Source: Acanthaster planci | Lineage: Eukaryota; Echinodermata; Asteroidea; Valvatida; Acanthasteridae | Direction: 5' to 3' | DNA length: 64,000 nucleotides | NCBI RefSeq assembly: GCF_001949145.1 | Contig: NW_019091413.1 | Location: forward strand, 940,315-1,004,314 | Shown here: piece by piece, positions 11,901 to 21,249 of the stretch | Numbering within the stretch: position 1 is the first letter of the stretch | Layout: every line of letters starts with the position of its first letter | Translations under genes and position numbers: made by a program | Notes under the pieces: model-generated | What the model was told of the DNA's origin: nothing | Seen by the model: the letters and a program-made list of their open reading frames with translations, nothing else | Database searches by the model: none

Positions 11901-14900
11901 TAACTGCCCAACCACTCACATACTTCATGCAGCTAGGATCGCCGCCATGGAGATGAATCCAGTGTTTGATCCTAGCATGGAAGCCACTTGTGTCTCAGCG
12001 ATTTCCCTAGCCTCATTCTTCTTCTCGGCGAATGATTTTTCAAGATCAGCCTGCAGGAGGGTGGAAAAGCTCGATATTCAAATATTTGTCACAATCAAAA
12101 AAGAAAGGAAAAAAATTAAAGCAAAGCGTGTGTGTAATGCCATATTGCAGGAAGTTATCAATCAGATAACAGAACTTAACCTCATTGAAATTAATCAATC
12201 TCATTCTCTCCCTCTGATACTGCTAGAAAAAGACAAGGAAAAAATCCCCACACCACATGCATGTCTGGCACAAGACAAAGCCTCCACTACACATTAAAAT
12301 GTTAAGAAAACAAGGCCTGGAGCACTCTGTTTGGCCCATTTACCCCTTGTGAGTCTGGTTTGTCCACAGAGACATGTTTAATACAGGTGGTTCTCCCTGA
12401 TTAGAATCACACAGGAAAGCTTGTGGAAACAACCCCTGTGGTCACGCCGTGATGATAGATTCCATCTCATTTTTGCCCCGTCGTCTTCTACTTCTCATTT
12501 CTCCTGTTATTTTTATGTTCACCTTTTCCCCAAATGTTGAGATTATTTTTAAAGTGAGACGGTAAATCTATGTCTTTATTTTGGTTCGAGATGTAACACC
12601 TTTAGGACGTGTCTTCTGAAAATGTGATCATTTTTAGATCTTGCATTCCATTACGATTAGTTTTAAAGGCAATACATGCATTTGTTTAAGGTAACAGTTC
12701 CTGGAGCATGTGACAGCTTTTTCAAACTAAATATACTTTTTGTAAGGGTTAGACAGTGTGTGTTTTATTGACAGCTCAAGAACAGAAATGTGTATTTGTT
12801 TCATTTGTAATGAGGTTATCGCAAATCCGAAGAAATCTTTGCTTTTACCAACAGTTTTCTAAAAATAAAGCAAAGGGGTGTGATTTCTCAGGATTTATCC
12901 AGACATCAGGATTTGACCCCCCAACTTGTAGATTTTTTAGAGTTTTAAACACTCATTTTTATCTTCCCTATTAATAATTGTCATTGTCATCCTCAACTTT
13001 GGAACTCATGTCAGCATTAGTGCTAATAATGACATTTTAATGGTGACAAGCCAGTGTCAACATTGTGGTCATCTTGAAATTGTCATATGTCCCTTTTTGC
13101 CACATCCACACTTTGTTTCATCCAATTCTTTCTTGATATTTTGTTTGCACAGAAAAAAGGTTTTGGACTGTACGCTTTGTACAACAAGAACAAGCCTCGA
13201 TCTGACAGCTTATTGGCCGACTACGGTGGATTCTTCAGGGTAAGACCCCCCCAATAAGACATATGCAAAAAATAGTATCTCAGTTGTGTTCATCTCACAA
13301 ACAAACATTTTTAAGAATCTTACATTACACTTGTTTATTGCATTGATATTCTTTGCTAACTACAAATCATAGATCTTCAAAAATTTAAGTGTTTGAATCT
13401 TAAAAAGTGATGGATGTTGATAAAAGATAACTGAAAACTGTGAGGATTTTAAAAATACGCTTGACAGCAAAAGAAACTTGCCACTTCTGTCAAACTAACG
13501 ATTATGACTTCTTTATTTTGTCCTGTGACATTGATTTCTGCGTAAAACTTAAGGCTCATTCTGTTACATTCTGTGACTTTTGATCCAGTAACCAAGTTGC
13601 TGTGCATGTCAATTTCTTCTTTTTTATAAAAATAACCACTTGCTTTGGGGCATGTGATTAGTAAGGGGTATTGCAGCATACCTGTGTACAAAAAATGTTT
13701 ATTTCTATGGAGTGAATTTTTATGTGTGGCCTTTGACAGAAGTGGCAAGTTTCTTTTGCTGTCCAGTTTATTATTAGGAAATCTGTAAAACCAAAGAGCA
13801 TGTGTAATTGGTCCTCAAGTCTTAGATACTGAATCTAGAGAATAATGAATGAACAAAATTATTTGCTTTCCCCCTGTGTTTTTCACCACATGTCCTTGGT
13901 GTATTCCTGATTTTCTCTGGTGCTCAGACCAAGCAGCGTAAGATACGGGACCGCATGGATTTGGCCAGCTACCTTTTGAAGCCTGTCCAGCGACTCGGCA
14001 AATATGCCCTACTGCTTCGTGATCTCATCAGGGAATGCCGGCCCTCCGATCAGGAGCTGGCTTCACTCAAGGTAGGCACAGAGGCGAGGCTGGGGTAACT
14101 CCATGCTGGCATCAAATCAAATCAAATCAATTCCAAGTTAAAAATCAGAATCACGATTTCACTTTTTTCAGGAATCGACTCTCTGGAGTGGGAGTCTCTG
14201 GTTCTCCTGATATAAAATTCTGGACACTCCCAAACTAGTGTCATGCAGCAAAATGGTCATTTTTTAAGAGCGATCACTCCCCATGAGGAAATTGCATTAG
14301 CTTCTCACTGTTGTAGTTTCATTATTGACAGTATGTAGACGTTTCCCCAATGCTTTTTTGCCATGCATGCTAAGCTCACCAGAAAATGTTTCATCGAGGG
14401 ATAGCCAAAGGAAAAAAGTGCAACTTTAAATATGACCTTGTTGAAAATGTCCCATTTCAACCCCACCTAATATTCCATGAGTGAGAGGCAAGTAATTGTG
14501 TCACAAGTATCTTCAAAATATTAAAATGTAGTTGTTTTAAAATATTTTTCTCAGTTTGACTGGTTCTTCTTTTGTTTTAGTCTGCTGAAGAGATGGTACA
14601 ATTTCAGATGAGGCATGGCAACGACCTCCTCGCTATGGATTCTATCAAAGATTGTGATGTGAGTATCATGGGAACCAAGTACCCTAGCAACCATTTTACA
14701 CTGCAATTAAATCAAATAAAGACATGTAGGAGAAAAGCAGACGTGGCTTTAAAGTAGGATGTAATGTTGGCTATTCCATTTTGGAACCTTTTTCTGTCTC
14801 TTTGAAGTTTAAGCTGAGGTCTCTTTTTTTCTGAGATCCTGGTACCACACAGAAAATTAAAATGGCGCCACCATTTGTCAAGTGTGAGCCATTTATAAAC

Positions 14901-17900
14901 TGTACTCAGTGAACTGAAATGATCCTTAAAATTGAATGTGATTTCCTATTAAAAGTAGGGATTTTTGTGCCCTAAAACTTGCTTGATGTAATGGGTGTTT
15001 GTCCATATAGTTTGCGGTGTAAAACAGGGCTTCTTTAAATGCAAAAAGGCCAGTAAATTTTATGTGAAGGAAAATGGCCTTTCAAGGCCCCCCCAAAGAA
15101 ATAAGGACTTCAGATGTTTGTTTTCCATTATTTACCATGTGACTGTGTTTACATTGTAGGAAAAACAAACTGAATCTCTCATGAATGTTTGAGAATTTTA
15201 GATGTATTATGATAACTAACATGACATGGTCTACTTCTTGTTCCTTGCAAAGCTATAGCCCTGTTTGCACTGGACTTTTTTGGGCAAACTTACCGAGACG
15301 ATGGGTACTTTGTCCATTTTAAGTCCAGTGCGGATGTCCCCAGAAAACTTCCTCTCAGTTACTTTTCCTGAGCCATGCGGGAATTTTTACCGGCCGACTT
15401 CTGGCCAGGAAGAATTCTCGAGACACTTTTCCCAAGACAGAAAGTCCAATGCGGACATTACGAGTCGGTAAAAGCGGCTTAGGGAAACATACATCTGGTT
15501 TACTGGCAAGGTCAGGCTCACACGAACCCCGCGCATGTGCGTTGCAAGCATCCACCTGACGTACATACATGTACACACTGTGAAGCTTAATTCTGGTTGC
15601 TGTGCAGTGATTCTGTGTTCTCAAGTCTCTCGAATGATGGCAGATATTATTACTGAAACAATCAGAAGTTTAATTTGGGCCACCAATGTATCATTGGAAG
15701 AACCATAGAGCTACAAACCCATCACGTCGTCAAATATTGAGAAATTCATAAATAAAAGATTTAATGCGCAATCATTCATTTATCCAAAAGATGTGTATTA
15801 TGGATGTCATGACTGGATGTTTGTAAAAGGCGCGTGCGTGCTTGGGTCAAAGGGTGAACATTATAGTGACAATTTGGTTACTTTTCCCACGCGTCTCGGT
15901 AAAAATCCCCGACGGTGGTAACATTTGCCCATTTTTCATTTTCCCATCGGCTCAGTAAAATCCTCGGAAAATAAAGTCCAGTGTGGACAGGGCTTCTGAC
16001 AATAAGTAACAAACCTTGGTGCTCTGTTAAGTCTAAACATAATTAATTAGACATTTTATCATTCTAAGGAAAAAATCAGTAAGTAGATTTAAAATCTACG
16101 ATGTCAAAAAAAGTGCAGCAGCTCATGCAAAATCTCTTCAAAGAAGAAAACTAACGAGGGGAAATAATGAAACAGCAAAAAAAGGCCACATCAAGCCCAG
16201 CTAACCTGATTGCAAGCACTCAATTAATCCTGCCATGTCATAATCTCTCTCCTCCAATCCTGTTTGTTGATGGGATTAGCAGGCCAGACTGAGCCAGTAG
16301 AGGGTGTGGGGGACCCTGGTGATTGTTTTTGGGTTGTGGTAATCCAATCAGTTGGGCCAAGCTAAATCCAATAGAGGGATGTGTATGTGGCAAATTGACC
16401 CAGTTGTCAATTTGCTCCCTTCTTGGGGAAGTCAGGTGCTCCTATTCTGTTTTATCCATCCATGGGTTGGTGAGGAGCACATTGCTTGGAGATCATTCAA
16501 AGTAATAACAGCAAAGAGATTTTGCATACAAACCAAAATTGTGTGCACATTCACTCATGTCCATTATATCCGTTACCATCAGTGGCCATTTTGTCTTTTT
16601 GCATTGAGTACACATTACACCTAGTTCCTTGGAACGCTTGCCAATGGTAGAAGAAATCCAACATGGCAGCCTCGAACGGAAATCTGTTTTCAGTTAATCT
16701 TGCTTTGAAACAGAGACAGTTGACTTATAATGTACCGAGATCCTTCCCTTTTCAATTCATTCATACATAATTCAATACATTTCTTGAGAAGCAGGTGAAA
16801 AACTACACTTAACCTATGTTTCAAGCTTATACCTGATTCTCATAGTTTCATTAAACATGCTTGTTTATTCCACTTTAACTTCAGGTCGATCTTCATGAAC
16901 AGGGCGAATTACTAAGACAGGTAAGAATGAATAATCATTTTTTGAGGTACAAATCAGCTCTAGCTTGGGGTATTAGAACTTTCTTTACACACGTGAAATT
17001 CAATCTACCATCACTGTCACTAATGTCAATCTTTTTTCCTCCTTTCAGGATGAATTCTTGGTATATCGTGGCCACCGTAAGTGTGTTCGGCATGTCTTCC
17101 TCTTTGAAGACATGATTCTCTTCAGCAAGACACGCCGTACTGCCAGAGGGCATGATGTGTATCACTACAAGTTCAGCCTCAAGGTAAGCAGAGTTTTGCC
17201 CAGACATAGAGACAGAGCTCAGCCAAGTCTTGGCAACTTGGGGCTAATGTCAGGCCATCCAAAGAGAGCTCAATCTTTCTACCATTACAGGGAATGGTGT
17301 TAAATTGCTCACACAAGCTAAAGTCAGGCGTAGTTCATGTACTTAGACTCTGTACAGTGTGTGGATGCCACTGTGTAGTACCTAGACTCAGACCTGTACT
17401 GTTCATTGTGCCATGTGTAACAATGTGTGCACTAAATGAGTACGTGCAAGCTCTGGTGTGTCGTAGGCAATGCTTCTTTAAATGTCTCAGCGTAATGTGC
17501 TAATGCTAATTGGCTACGAGTTGTCTTGAGTTTGTTGTGCTTATTCAGTGCAAGGATATTTTGCATACACTGTCTTAAAAATGGCTCATTACGACGGAAT
17601 TATGCCCTTTGTGTCGAATTGGCACATCAGAACATTGGCAAAACTGCATTTGCAAAATGTAAACTCTGACATCATTACTATGCAGGTTGCCAAAGCTGTT
17701 ACATGAGAAGCCATTATAAACTGTGCCAATGTAGCCTCTCTTCCAACACAGCCTTGTCTCATTTTGTACATTTTCTGTAAATGATTCCTCAGATGACAGA
17801 TATAGGCATGACAGAGAACATTGGCGAGAGTGGCCTGAAACTGGAGATATGGTTCCGCCGACGTAAGACCACCGACAAGGCGTATATACTTCACGCACGC

Positions 17901-20900
17901 TCCAACAGCATCAAGCAGGCATGGACCCAGGACATCAGCAAGTTACTGTGGAGGCAAGCCTTCAGGAGTAAAGGTAAATGGAAAGAGGAGGGAAGGGGGT
18001 CTTTAAGGCTGGCCTCCAGACTTATCAATCTTGAGGATGGGAATCTGTGCAGCAACTGTTGTGGGGCCTTCTCACTTCGACTGAATGTGCACAAAAGCCA
18101 AATATCTTGTGGGCCATTTGCAAATGCTTGTGCTTCAGCTCACTGCACAGTGAGAGTGGTGTTGGTGTACCCTTGCTTCAGGACCAACTTTGAATTGTGA
18201 CTGTGTGCAGGGTGCTGCTTCGTCTGCGCCCAACCTGCTGTCCTGGATAAGGTTTGAGACTTTGCCAGTTGGCTGTGGCTGAATGACCTGGCCACGGCTG
18301 AAATGACACATGCCCCCATGGAGGCCACAACTAGCAGCTCTGTGTATTTCCCATCGACATGTGTTGTTGCCCTGCCAATAGCCCCCAAAATGAAGACATT
18401 GCCAACCTTTAGAAAAGTTGAAAACAGAAGAGATGCATGAGCAGTGAATTAATGGCAAATGGAGAAGGAAAAGTAGGTTGTCCGAGCTGTGGCACTGGAA
18501 AGTGCTGTAGACAGGCACTACCTGCTTATCCTGGTAACTACTGTCTCCTAGTATTTTAACAGACAAGTTCTAAACTGTCTCTGTTGAAGTCTACTGACTG
18601 ATTTCTTTCTGGATAACAGAGGCAAGACAGGCTCAGCTGTCATCCATGGGTGTTGGCAGTAAACCCTGCCTGGATATCAAGCCCAACGAGGATAGAATCA
18701 ATGACAGGGCCATCAACATGAGACACAGAGGTAAAAAGACCTTGTTACACATTGTGCTGCATTGCTGAGAGTAGCTTGTTGGAATTTCAGAGAAATGTAC
18801 ACACTCGGCTTTTCACATCTACATGTACAGTCTATGCTGTTTTGGCATCAGTGAGTATCAGGTAGAATGTACACAATTCAAAGGCTATCGTGGACTTTGC
18901 AGAGGAAAGCAGGAAGTATGAAATCTTGAAAATCATGATATTCATGGTGTAATTTTAGGAGAAACTTTCTTCCAACATGATGTGAAGTGGGATAGTGACC
19001 TTACATGCTATTTTCTGTAAGGTTTCTTGTGACACTCATCATAGACATACTGAAGTCTGCTTGGGAGTAGAACAGTTAAGAGGCTGAGGCTGGTTTTGAT
19101 TTCCATTCTAAGTCATTCATTCTTGCTTCCATATCTTTGATTACAGCCCCAAGGATGAGAAACTCTATTGCCATCTCCTCCTTCAGTCCCAGCCAACTCC
19201 TCAACCCCTACACCTTCTCCAGCCTCTCCCTGACCAGCACCAGCCTGTCCACCAGCCCCGCCCGAACGCGTCGTTCAATTGCAACCTCATCATCAGCAAT
19301 CATAGGAGCATCAGGAACAACAAAGGCCCCACATGCTGTGCTGAGCAGGCCTCTGATCAGCAATGAGCTCTTGGAGGAATGCATCGCTGAGACAGAGCCT
19401 GGCGCGCCGGTGCAGAACTTGGAGGACACCCTCTCCAGGCAAAGCTCAGATAGCGGAAGCGTGTTCACTCCGGAGGAGGCGTCAGGCAGCATGGAGGGGG
19501 AGGAGCAATGTGAGTCTGTAGGCGGCAGCAGCAGTGGGGGGTTGGACGGGCCTAGGGACACAGTAACTCGTAGTGTCACTCAGGTTGGTCAATTGGGCTT
19601 GATGCTTGTATTGACTTTATGAGACCATGGTTATCACTGTTTGTCATTGTGCCATCAATGTTAACTAGACTGTGCATTTTCTTTTCATCCACTCTTCTAA
19701 CATGATGCATCTGCTGTTATATTGTGTGATTTGAAGTGGCATTGCTAATATTAGAAGGGCTTAATTAATGTTAGATTTTTGCCCTGCCCAATGTGTATTA
19801 TCACATTGTATACTCAGTGTTTGCCCTCAAAGGCTTGTGAAAACACCACAAGCGTACTCGGGTGGGACTCGAACCCACGACTTCCTGCTTACTAGTGCAG
19901 ACGTCTTAACCACTCGACCACTGAGCTTGCTGGTGTCGGCTGGCTGGTTTGAGTCAGATGTAGCAGCGGGTACCACAAACAACTATTTCCAACGATGGAT
20001 TTGCGCCGGGTAGAAATTAGAATTGCATCTCATGAAAACATGTATAGTTAGTACACTGTTATCAGTTAGATTGTGACAAGGTGACATGGAACTCACTGTC
20101 CACTTCCCATATAGACCACCAGAAACAGGGCACCGTCATAAATTTCTGCATGATATCATATTTCACCTGTCTCACTGTTGCGAATCATGCATGAAGGAAA
20201 TGAACAAGAATGAATATGTCATCATGCACACGCTAGTCTCATTTTCAAGCAAGACAAGCAGCAGGTGGTTGCAGAAAGCTAAGAAGATAGGCGTACCCTT
20301 TTTAGACATATTGCAGAAACTACAGAATAGCTGGTAACAGGTTCAAACAGTTTAACGTATGCACACATGCATCCATTCACTTGTAAAACCTCTTTACGAG
20401 TAGTTGATGGGTTCAACAGGTTCTTTTGATGTCACTGTTGCGTGCTTCTTAATACAGCAGTTGTATTTGTAGGAAATTTAAAATTCATCCTTTGCTCTTT
20501 ACCTCTGTGTGATCCTTCTCCAATTTAATCATCCATCTTGAGGAGTGAAAATGTGAGAGGTGGCAGTTGGTGTGTTGCACTTATGGCTGGTAAAATCTAG
20601 CCTCAAGTCTAGCTTGATATTTAATGGATTAGAGTGTTGCGGATCTTGTTGGCCAGAACTTCAAGAGCTTTTTTGGTGCAAATTCAAAGAAGGCAGCATT
20701 ATTTGATGTTAGGATTTTTACGGCCAAATAAAAATATCTATCTAGCGTGTTGATGGCTTTCGCTGCTATTTTTGAATTGCTCTAGTCGTTAGTAGTTTTG
20801 TCAGTTTTCTTTTATCACATCTGACTATTTACCGACTCACTCCTCCTGTGTTAAATCCAAATGTGTTGATTTGCTTGGGTAAAGTTTGCTCACAAGAGTG

Positions 20901-21249
20901 TCATACAGAAACTGTGATTCGTGAATCCTTTGTTTTGTGTCATGTCAGTTCTTAGGATATTGTGCATCCTGGCTGGAGTTGGTGGAAGCTGTTATTTGAA
21001 CTTTTTTGCAGACAATTATTGGAGGTTTATCATGTTATTTGTAAGTGAGTTCACTCAGTGTTTGTACTGATTATTCCCTTTACAGGTGTGAAGACTCCAG
21101 AGAGGCCCGTAGATTGTACACGTAGCTTCACTGGAGAAAAGCAGTATCAGAGCATCATTGAAGTACCCGAGTTTGATGAGGGTTTGAGAATCCGAAGAGT
21201 TTCTAACTCACGGCGAGATTCCAACTCCAGCAACAAGGAAAGCTTTTAA
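7979..21249 (+). CDS. PLEKHG4: PLEKHG4 / puratrophin-1-like Rho guanine-nucleotide exchange factor, 3' portion (12 exons, 5' end missing)
   Basis: Dbl-family RhoGEFs load GTP onto Rho GTPases at the membrane or cytoskeleton through a tandem DH-PH module. Splicing the exons listed separately gives one open frame of about 890 residues, counted from the first visible residue. Residues 1-90 resemble the helical, Cys-rich end of a spectrin-like repeat. Residues 90-340 are a Ser/Glu-rich linker. The DH domain is about 350-540 and includes the helix motif LLKPVQRLGKYALLLRDLI. The PH domain is about 542-652 (VFLFEDMILFSK; LEIWFRRRK; IKQAWTQDISKLLWRQ). After it, SMGVGSK and INDRAIN are hallmarks I recall from PLEKHG4 and PLEKHG4B. 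The tail is Ser/Thr-rich and disordered, ending in NSSNKESF. The first eight introns are all phase 0. The family's N-terminal CRAL-TRIO-like part is not in the window. Family assignment is firm; the exact paralog name is less so. Confidence 0.92.
8903..9504 (+). other. RhoGEF intron a-b
   Basis: AT-rich sequence with no recognisable element. The exon a frame continues through the donor to a stop at 9010 and has no family resemblance there. Confidence 0.7.
9505..9720 (+). CDS. PLEKHG4: RhoGEF exon b: start of DH domain
   Basis: The acceptor CCCACTACAG ends at 9504. The donor GAG|GTGAGG is at 9720. The 72 codons are in phase 0 and encode a linker, then NYRRMVLILDEMIQTEQDYV and ALKYIIE. This is the first conserved helix of Dbl-homology domains (E-x-x-Y-V-x-x-L). 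Confidence 0.93.
10110..10323. mobile_element. Small G-tract element with imperfect inverted ends, in intron b-c
   Basis: The left end reads TGGTGTACATTTTTGGGGGG. The right end, read on the minus strand, starts GTGGTGTAACTTGGGGGGGG. The ends are imperfect inverted copies enclosing a G/C-run-rich body. A similar architecture recurs at 52879-53190, which supports a non-autonomous dispersed repeat. No target duplication was identified. Confidence 0.55.
10975..11148 (+). CDS. PLEKHG4: RhoGEF exon c: DH domain
   Basis: The acceptor GGACTATTCTAG ends at 10974 and is followed by NYFPEMDRDDIPQGLRGQ. The donor CAT|GTAAGT is at 11148. The 58 codons are in phase 0. The segment SAVFGNLEKIYEFHDRHFL is the typical 'iF-ni-ei-h-hf' DH helix. 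Confidence 0.95.
11601..11698. repeat. Degenerate three-copy minisatellite
   Basis: Three adjacent units of about 30-36 bases share a G-run, an AGCTTCC-like core and TTGATGGGTGTGATG at the end (11601-11636, 11637-11668, 11669-11698). The third copy is the most diverged in its first half. Confidence 0.7.
11925..12050 (-). other. Possible minus-strand terminal exon or captured exon fragment (41 codons plus stop)
   Basis: On the minus strand a strong acceptor (CTTTTCCACCCTCCTGCAG) is followed by an open frame starting ADLEKSFAEKKNEAREIAET and ending in SMAAILAA with TGA at 11927-11925. The composition (Lys/Glu/Ala helix, then a hydrophobic end) looks protein-like, but the frame is short enough to be chance and I do not recognise the family. 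It is antisense within the RhoGEF intron. Confidence 0.25.
13153..13239 (+). CDS. PLEKHG4: RhoGEF exon d: DH domain
   Basis: The acceptor TTTGCACAG ends at 13152. The donor AGG|GTAAGA is at 13239. Its 29 codons in phase 0 read KKGFGLYALYNKNKP and then LLADYGGFFR. This is the short DH segment around the conserved Y-x-x-Y-N/C element. Confidence 0.94.
13463..13763. mobile_element. MITE-like element with perfect 32-base terminal inverted repeats
   Basis: The left arm 13463-13494 begins GACAGCAAAAGAAACTTGCC and continues ACTTCTGTCAAA. The right arm 13732-13763 is its exact reverse complement. The interior of about 240 bases is AT-rich and has no coding frame of interest. A perfect 32-base inverted pair 237 bases apart is not expected by chance. 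Target-site duplications are not evident next to the arms, so the true ends may lie slightly outside. It sits in intron d-e. Confidence 0.85.
13928..14071 (+). CDS. PLEKHG4: RhoGEF exon e: DH core helix
   Basis: The acceptor GGTGCTCAG ends at 13927. The donor AAG|GTAGGC is at 14071. The 48 codons are in phase 0. The exon holds the most diagnostic DH motif, LASYLLKPVQRLGKYALLL, the GTPase-contacting CR3 helix of Dbl proteins. Confidence 0.96.
14072..14580 (+). other. RhoGEF intron e-f
   Basis: AT-rich, with a short ATCAA tandem run near 14113-14130 and nothing else recognised. Confidence 0.7.
14581..14658 (+). CDS. PLEKHG4: RhoGEF exon f: end of DH domain
   Basis: The acceptor TTTTGTTTTAG ends at 14580. 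The donor GAT|GTGAGT is at 14658. The 26 codons in phase 0 read SAEEMVQFQMRHGNDLL and then AMDSIKDCD, the final DH helix leading to the PH domain. Confidence 0.94.
14659..16884 (+). other. RhoGEF intron f-g
   Basis: A 2.2-kb intron dominated by the inverted-repeat element at 15257-15994. The flanks are ordinary AT-rich sequence. Confidence 0.7.
15257..15994. mobile_element. 738-base inverted-repeat element with reiterated internal modules, in intron f-g
   Basis: The left end reads AGCCCTGTTTGCACTGGACT. The right end on the minus strand reads AGCCCTGTCCACACTGGACT. Modules of the type AAAGTCCARTGYGGA recur inside at about 15320 and 15438 and at the right end near 15973. Motifs like CTCGGTAAAA and GTCGGTAAAA recur in both orientations. 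The element is richer in CpG than the surrounding intron. No transposase frame is seen, so it is probably a non-autonomous DNA transposon. No clear target duplication was found, so the superfamily is unassigned. Confidence 0.8.
16885..16920 (+). CDS. PLEKHG4: RhoGEF exon g: 36-base microexon at the DH-PH junction
   Basis: The acceptor TTTAACTTCAG ends at 16884. The donor CAG|GTAAGA is at 16920. The twelve codons in phase 0 encode VDLHEQGELLRQ, the conserved start of the PH domain in this family (G-x-L-L-R-Q-D). The exon is symmetrical, so skipping it would keep the frame but remove the DH-PH hinge. Confidence 0.92.
17049..17183 (+). CDS. PLEKHG4: RhoGEF exon h: PH domain, first half
   Basis: The acceptor TTCCTCCTTTCAG ends at 17048. 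The donor AAG|GTAAGC is at 17183. The 45 codons in phase 0 include CVRHVFLFEDMILFSKTRR, the beta-strand pattern typical of PH domains that follow a DH domain. Confidence 0.96.
17793..17973 (+). CDS. PLEKHG4: RhoGEF exon i: PH domain, second half
   Basis: The acceptor GATTCCTCAG ends at 17792. The donor AAAG|GTAAAT is at 17973, leaving phase 1. The exon reads MTDIGMTENIGESGLKLEIW, then FRRRKTTDK, and ends in IKQAWTQDISKLLWRQ, the C-terminal PH helix with its invariant Trp. Confidence 0.95.
18620..18730 (+). CDS. PLEKHG4: RhoGEF exon j: post-PH conserved segment
   Basis: The acceptor CTGGATAACAG ends at 18619. The donor AGAG|GTAAAA is at 18730. Phase is 1 to 1. With the split codon it reads EARQAQLSSMGVGSK and then PNEDRINDRAIN. 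This segment after the PH domain is, as I recall it, specific to the PLEKHG4 group and is the best evidence for the family name. Confidence 0.92.
19147..19569 (+). CDS. PLEKHG4: RhoGEF exon k: Ser/Thr-rich C-terminal region (3' border uncertain)
   Basis: The acceptor TTTGATTACAG ends at 19146. The encoded tail is low-complexity and Ser-rich: SFSPSQLLNPYTFSSLSL, later ELLEECIAETEPGAP, then an acidic Gly/Ser stretch. The donor is ambiguous. CTC|GTAGTG at 19569 leaves phase 1 and fits the strong acceptor at 21085. CAG|GTTGGT at 19583 leaves phase 0 and would need a weaker acceptor at 21093. Confidence 0.75.
19584..21085 (+). other. Last RhoGEF intron
   Basis: Contains the tRNA-like unit and otherwise unremarkable AT-rich DNA. 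An 83-codon frame at 20086-20337 has no recognisable family and no fitting splice phase, so it is not called as an exon. Confidence 0.6.
19855..19934 (-). repeat. tRNA-like unit, probable SINE head, in the last RhoGEF intron
   Basis: Read on the minus strand, the unit has an A-box-like TGGTCGAGTGGTTAAG, an anticodon-arm-like CTGC/GCAG stem and a B box in GTGGGTTCGAGTCCCAC, where the T-arm is a perfect five-base stem. The anticodon loop appears to be eight bases and the flanking bases do not form a seven-base acceptor stem. It is therefore better read as a tRNA-derived SINE or tRNA pseudogene than as a working tRNA. The SINE body limits are not clear. Confidence 0.65.
21086..21249 (+). CDS. 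PLEKHG4: RhoGEF exon l: terminal coding exon
   Basis: The acceptor TTCCCTTTACAG ends at 21085. Read in phase 1 the exon gives VKTPERPVDCTRSF and ends NSRRDSNSSNKESF followed by TAA at 21247-21249. Phase 0 from 21086 would hit TGA at once, so the junction must be phase 1 here, or phase 0 starting at 21094. The sequence is hydrophilic and Arg/Ser-rich, like the rest of the tail. Confidence 0.78.

Larger units (their letters stand above)
11149..13152 (+). other. RhoGEF intron c-d
   Basis: A 2-kb intron. It contains a degenerate minisatellite (11601-11698) and a minus-strand segment resembling a terminal coding exon (11925-12050). The remainder shows no recognised element. Confidence 0.7.
17184..19146 (+). 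other. RhoGEF introns h-i, i-j and j-k
   Basis: Introns 17184-17792, 17974-18619 and 18731-19146 flank the short exons i and j. Frames that run past the exon i donor into 18200 are read-through. No repeat family was recognised here. Confidence 0.65.

Noticed and set aside
11863-12297. 144-codon + strand frame in intron c-d
   Set aside because: Lys/Ile-rich in its second half, with no domain and no splice phase matching neighbouring exons; it overlaps the more interesting antisense segment.
17974-18200. Extension of the PH-domain exon frame
   Set aside because: Read-through of a good GTAAAT donor; the downstream exon continues the family sequence.
19855-19934. Functional tRNA gene
   Set aside because: The anticodon loop appears one base too long and the acceptor stem is missing, so SINE or pseudogene is the better call.
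20086-20337. 83-codon + strand frame in the last RhoGEF intron
   Set aside because: No homology recognised and no suitable acceptor/donor pair; treated as chance.
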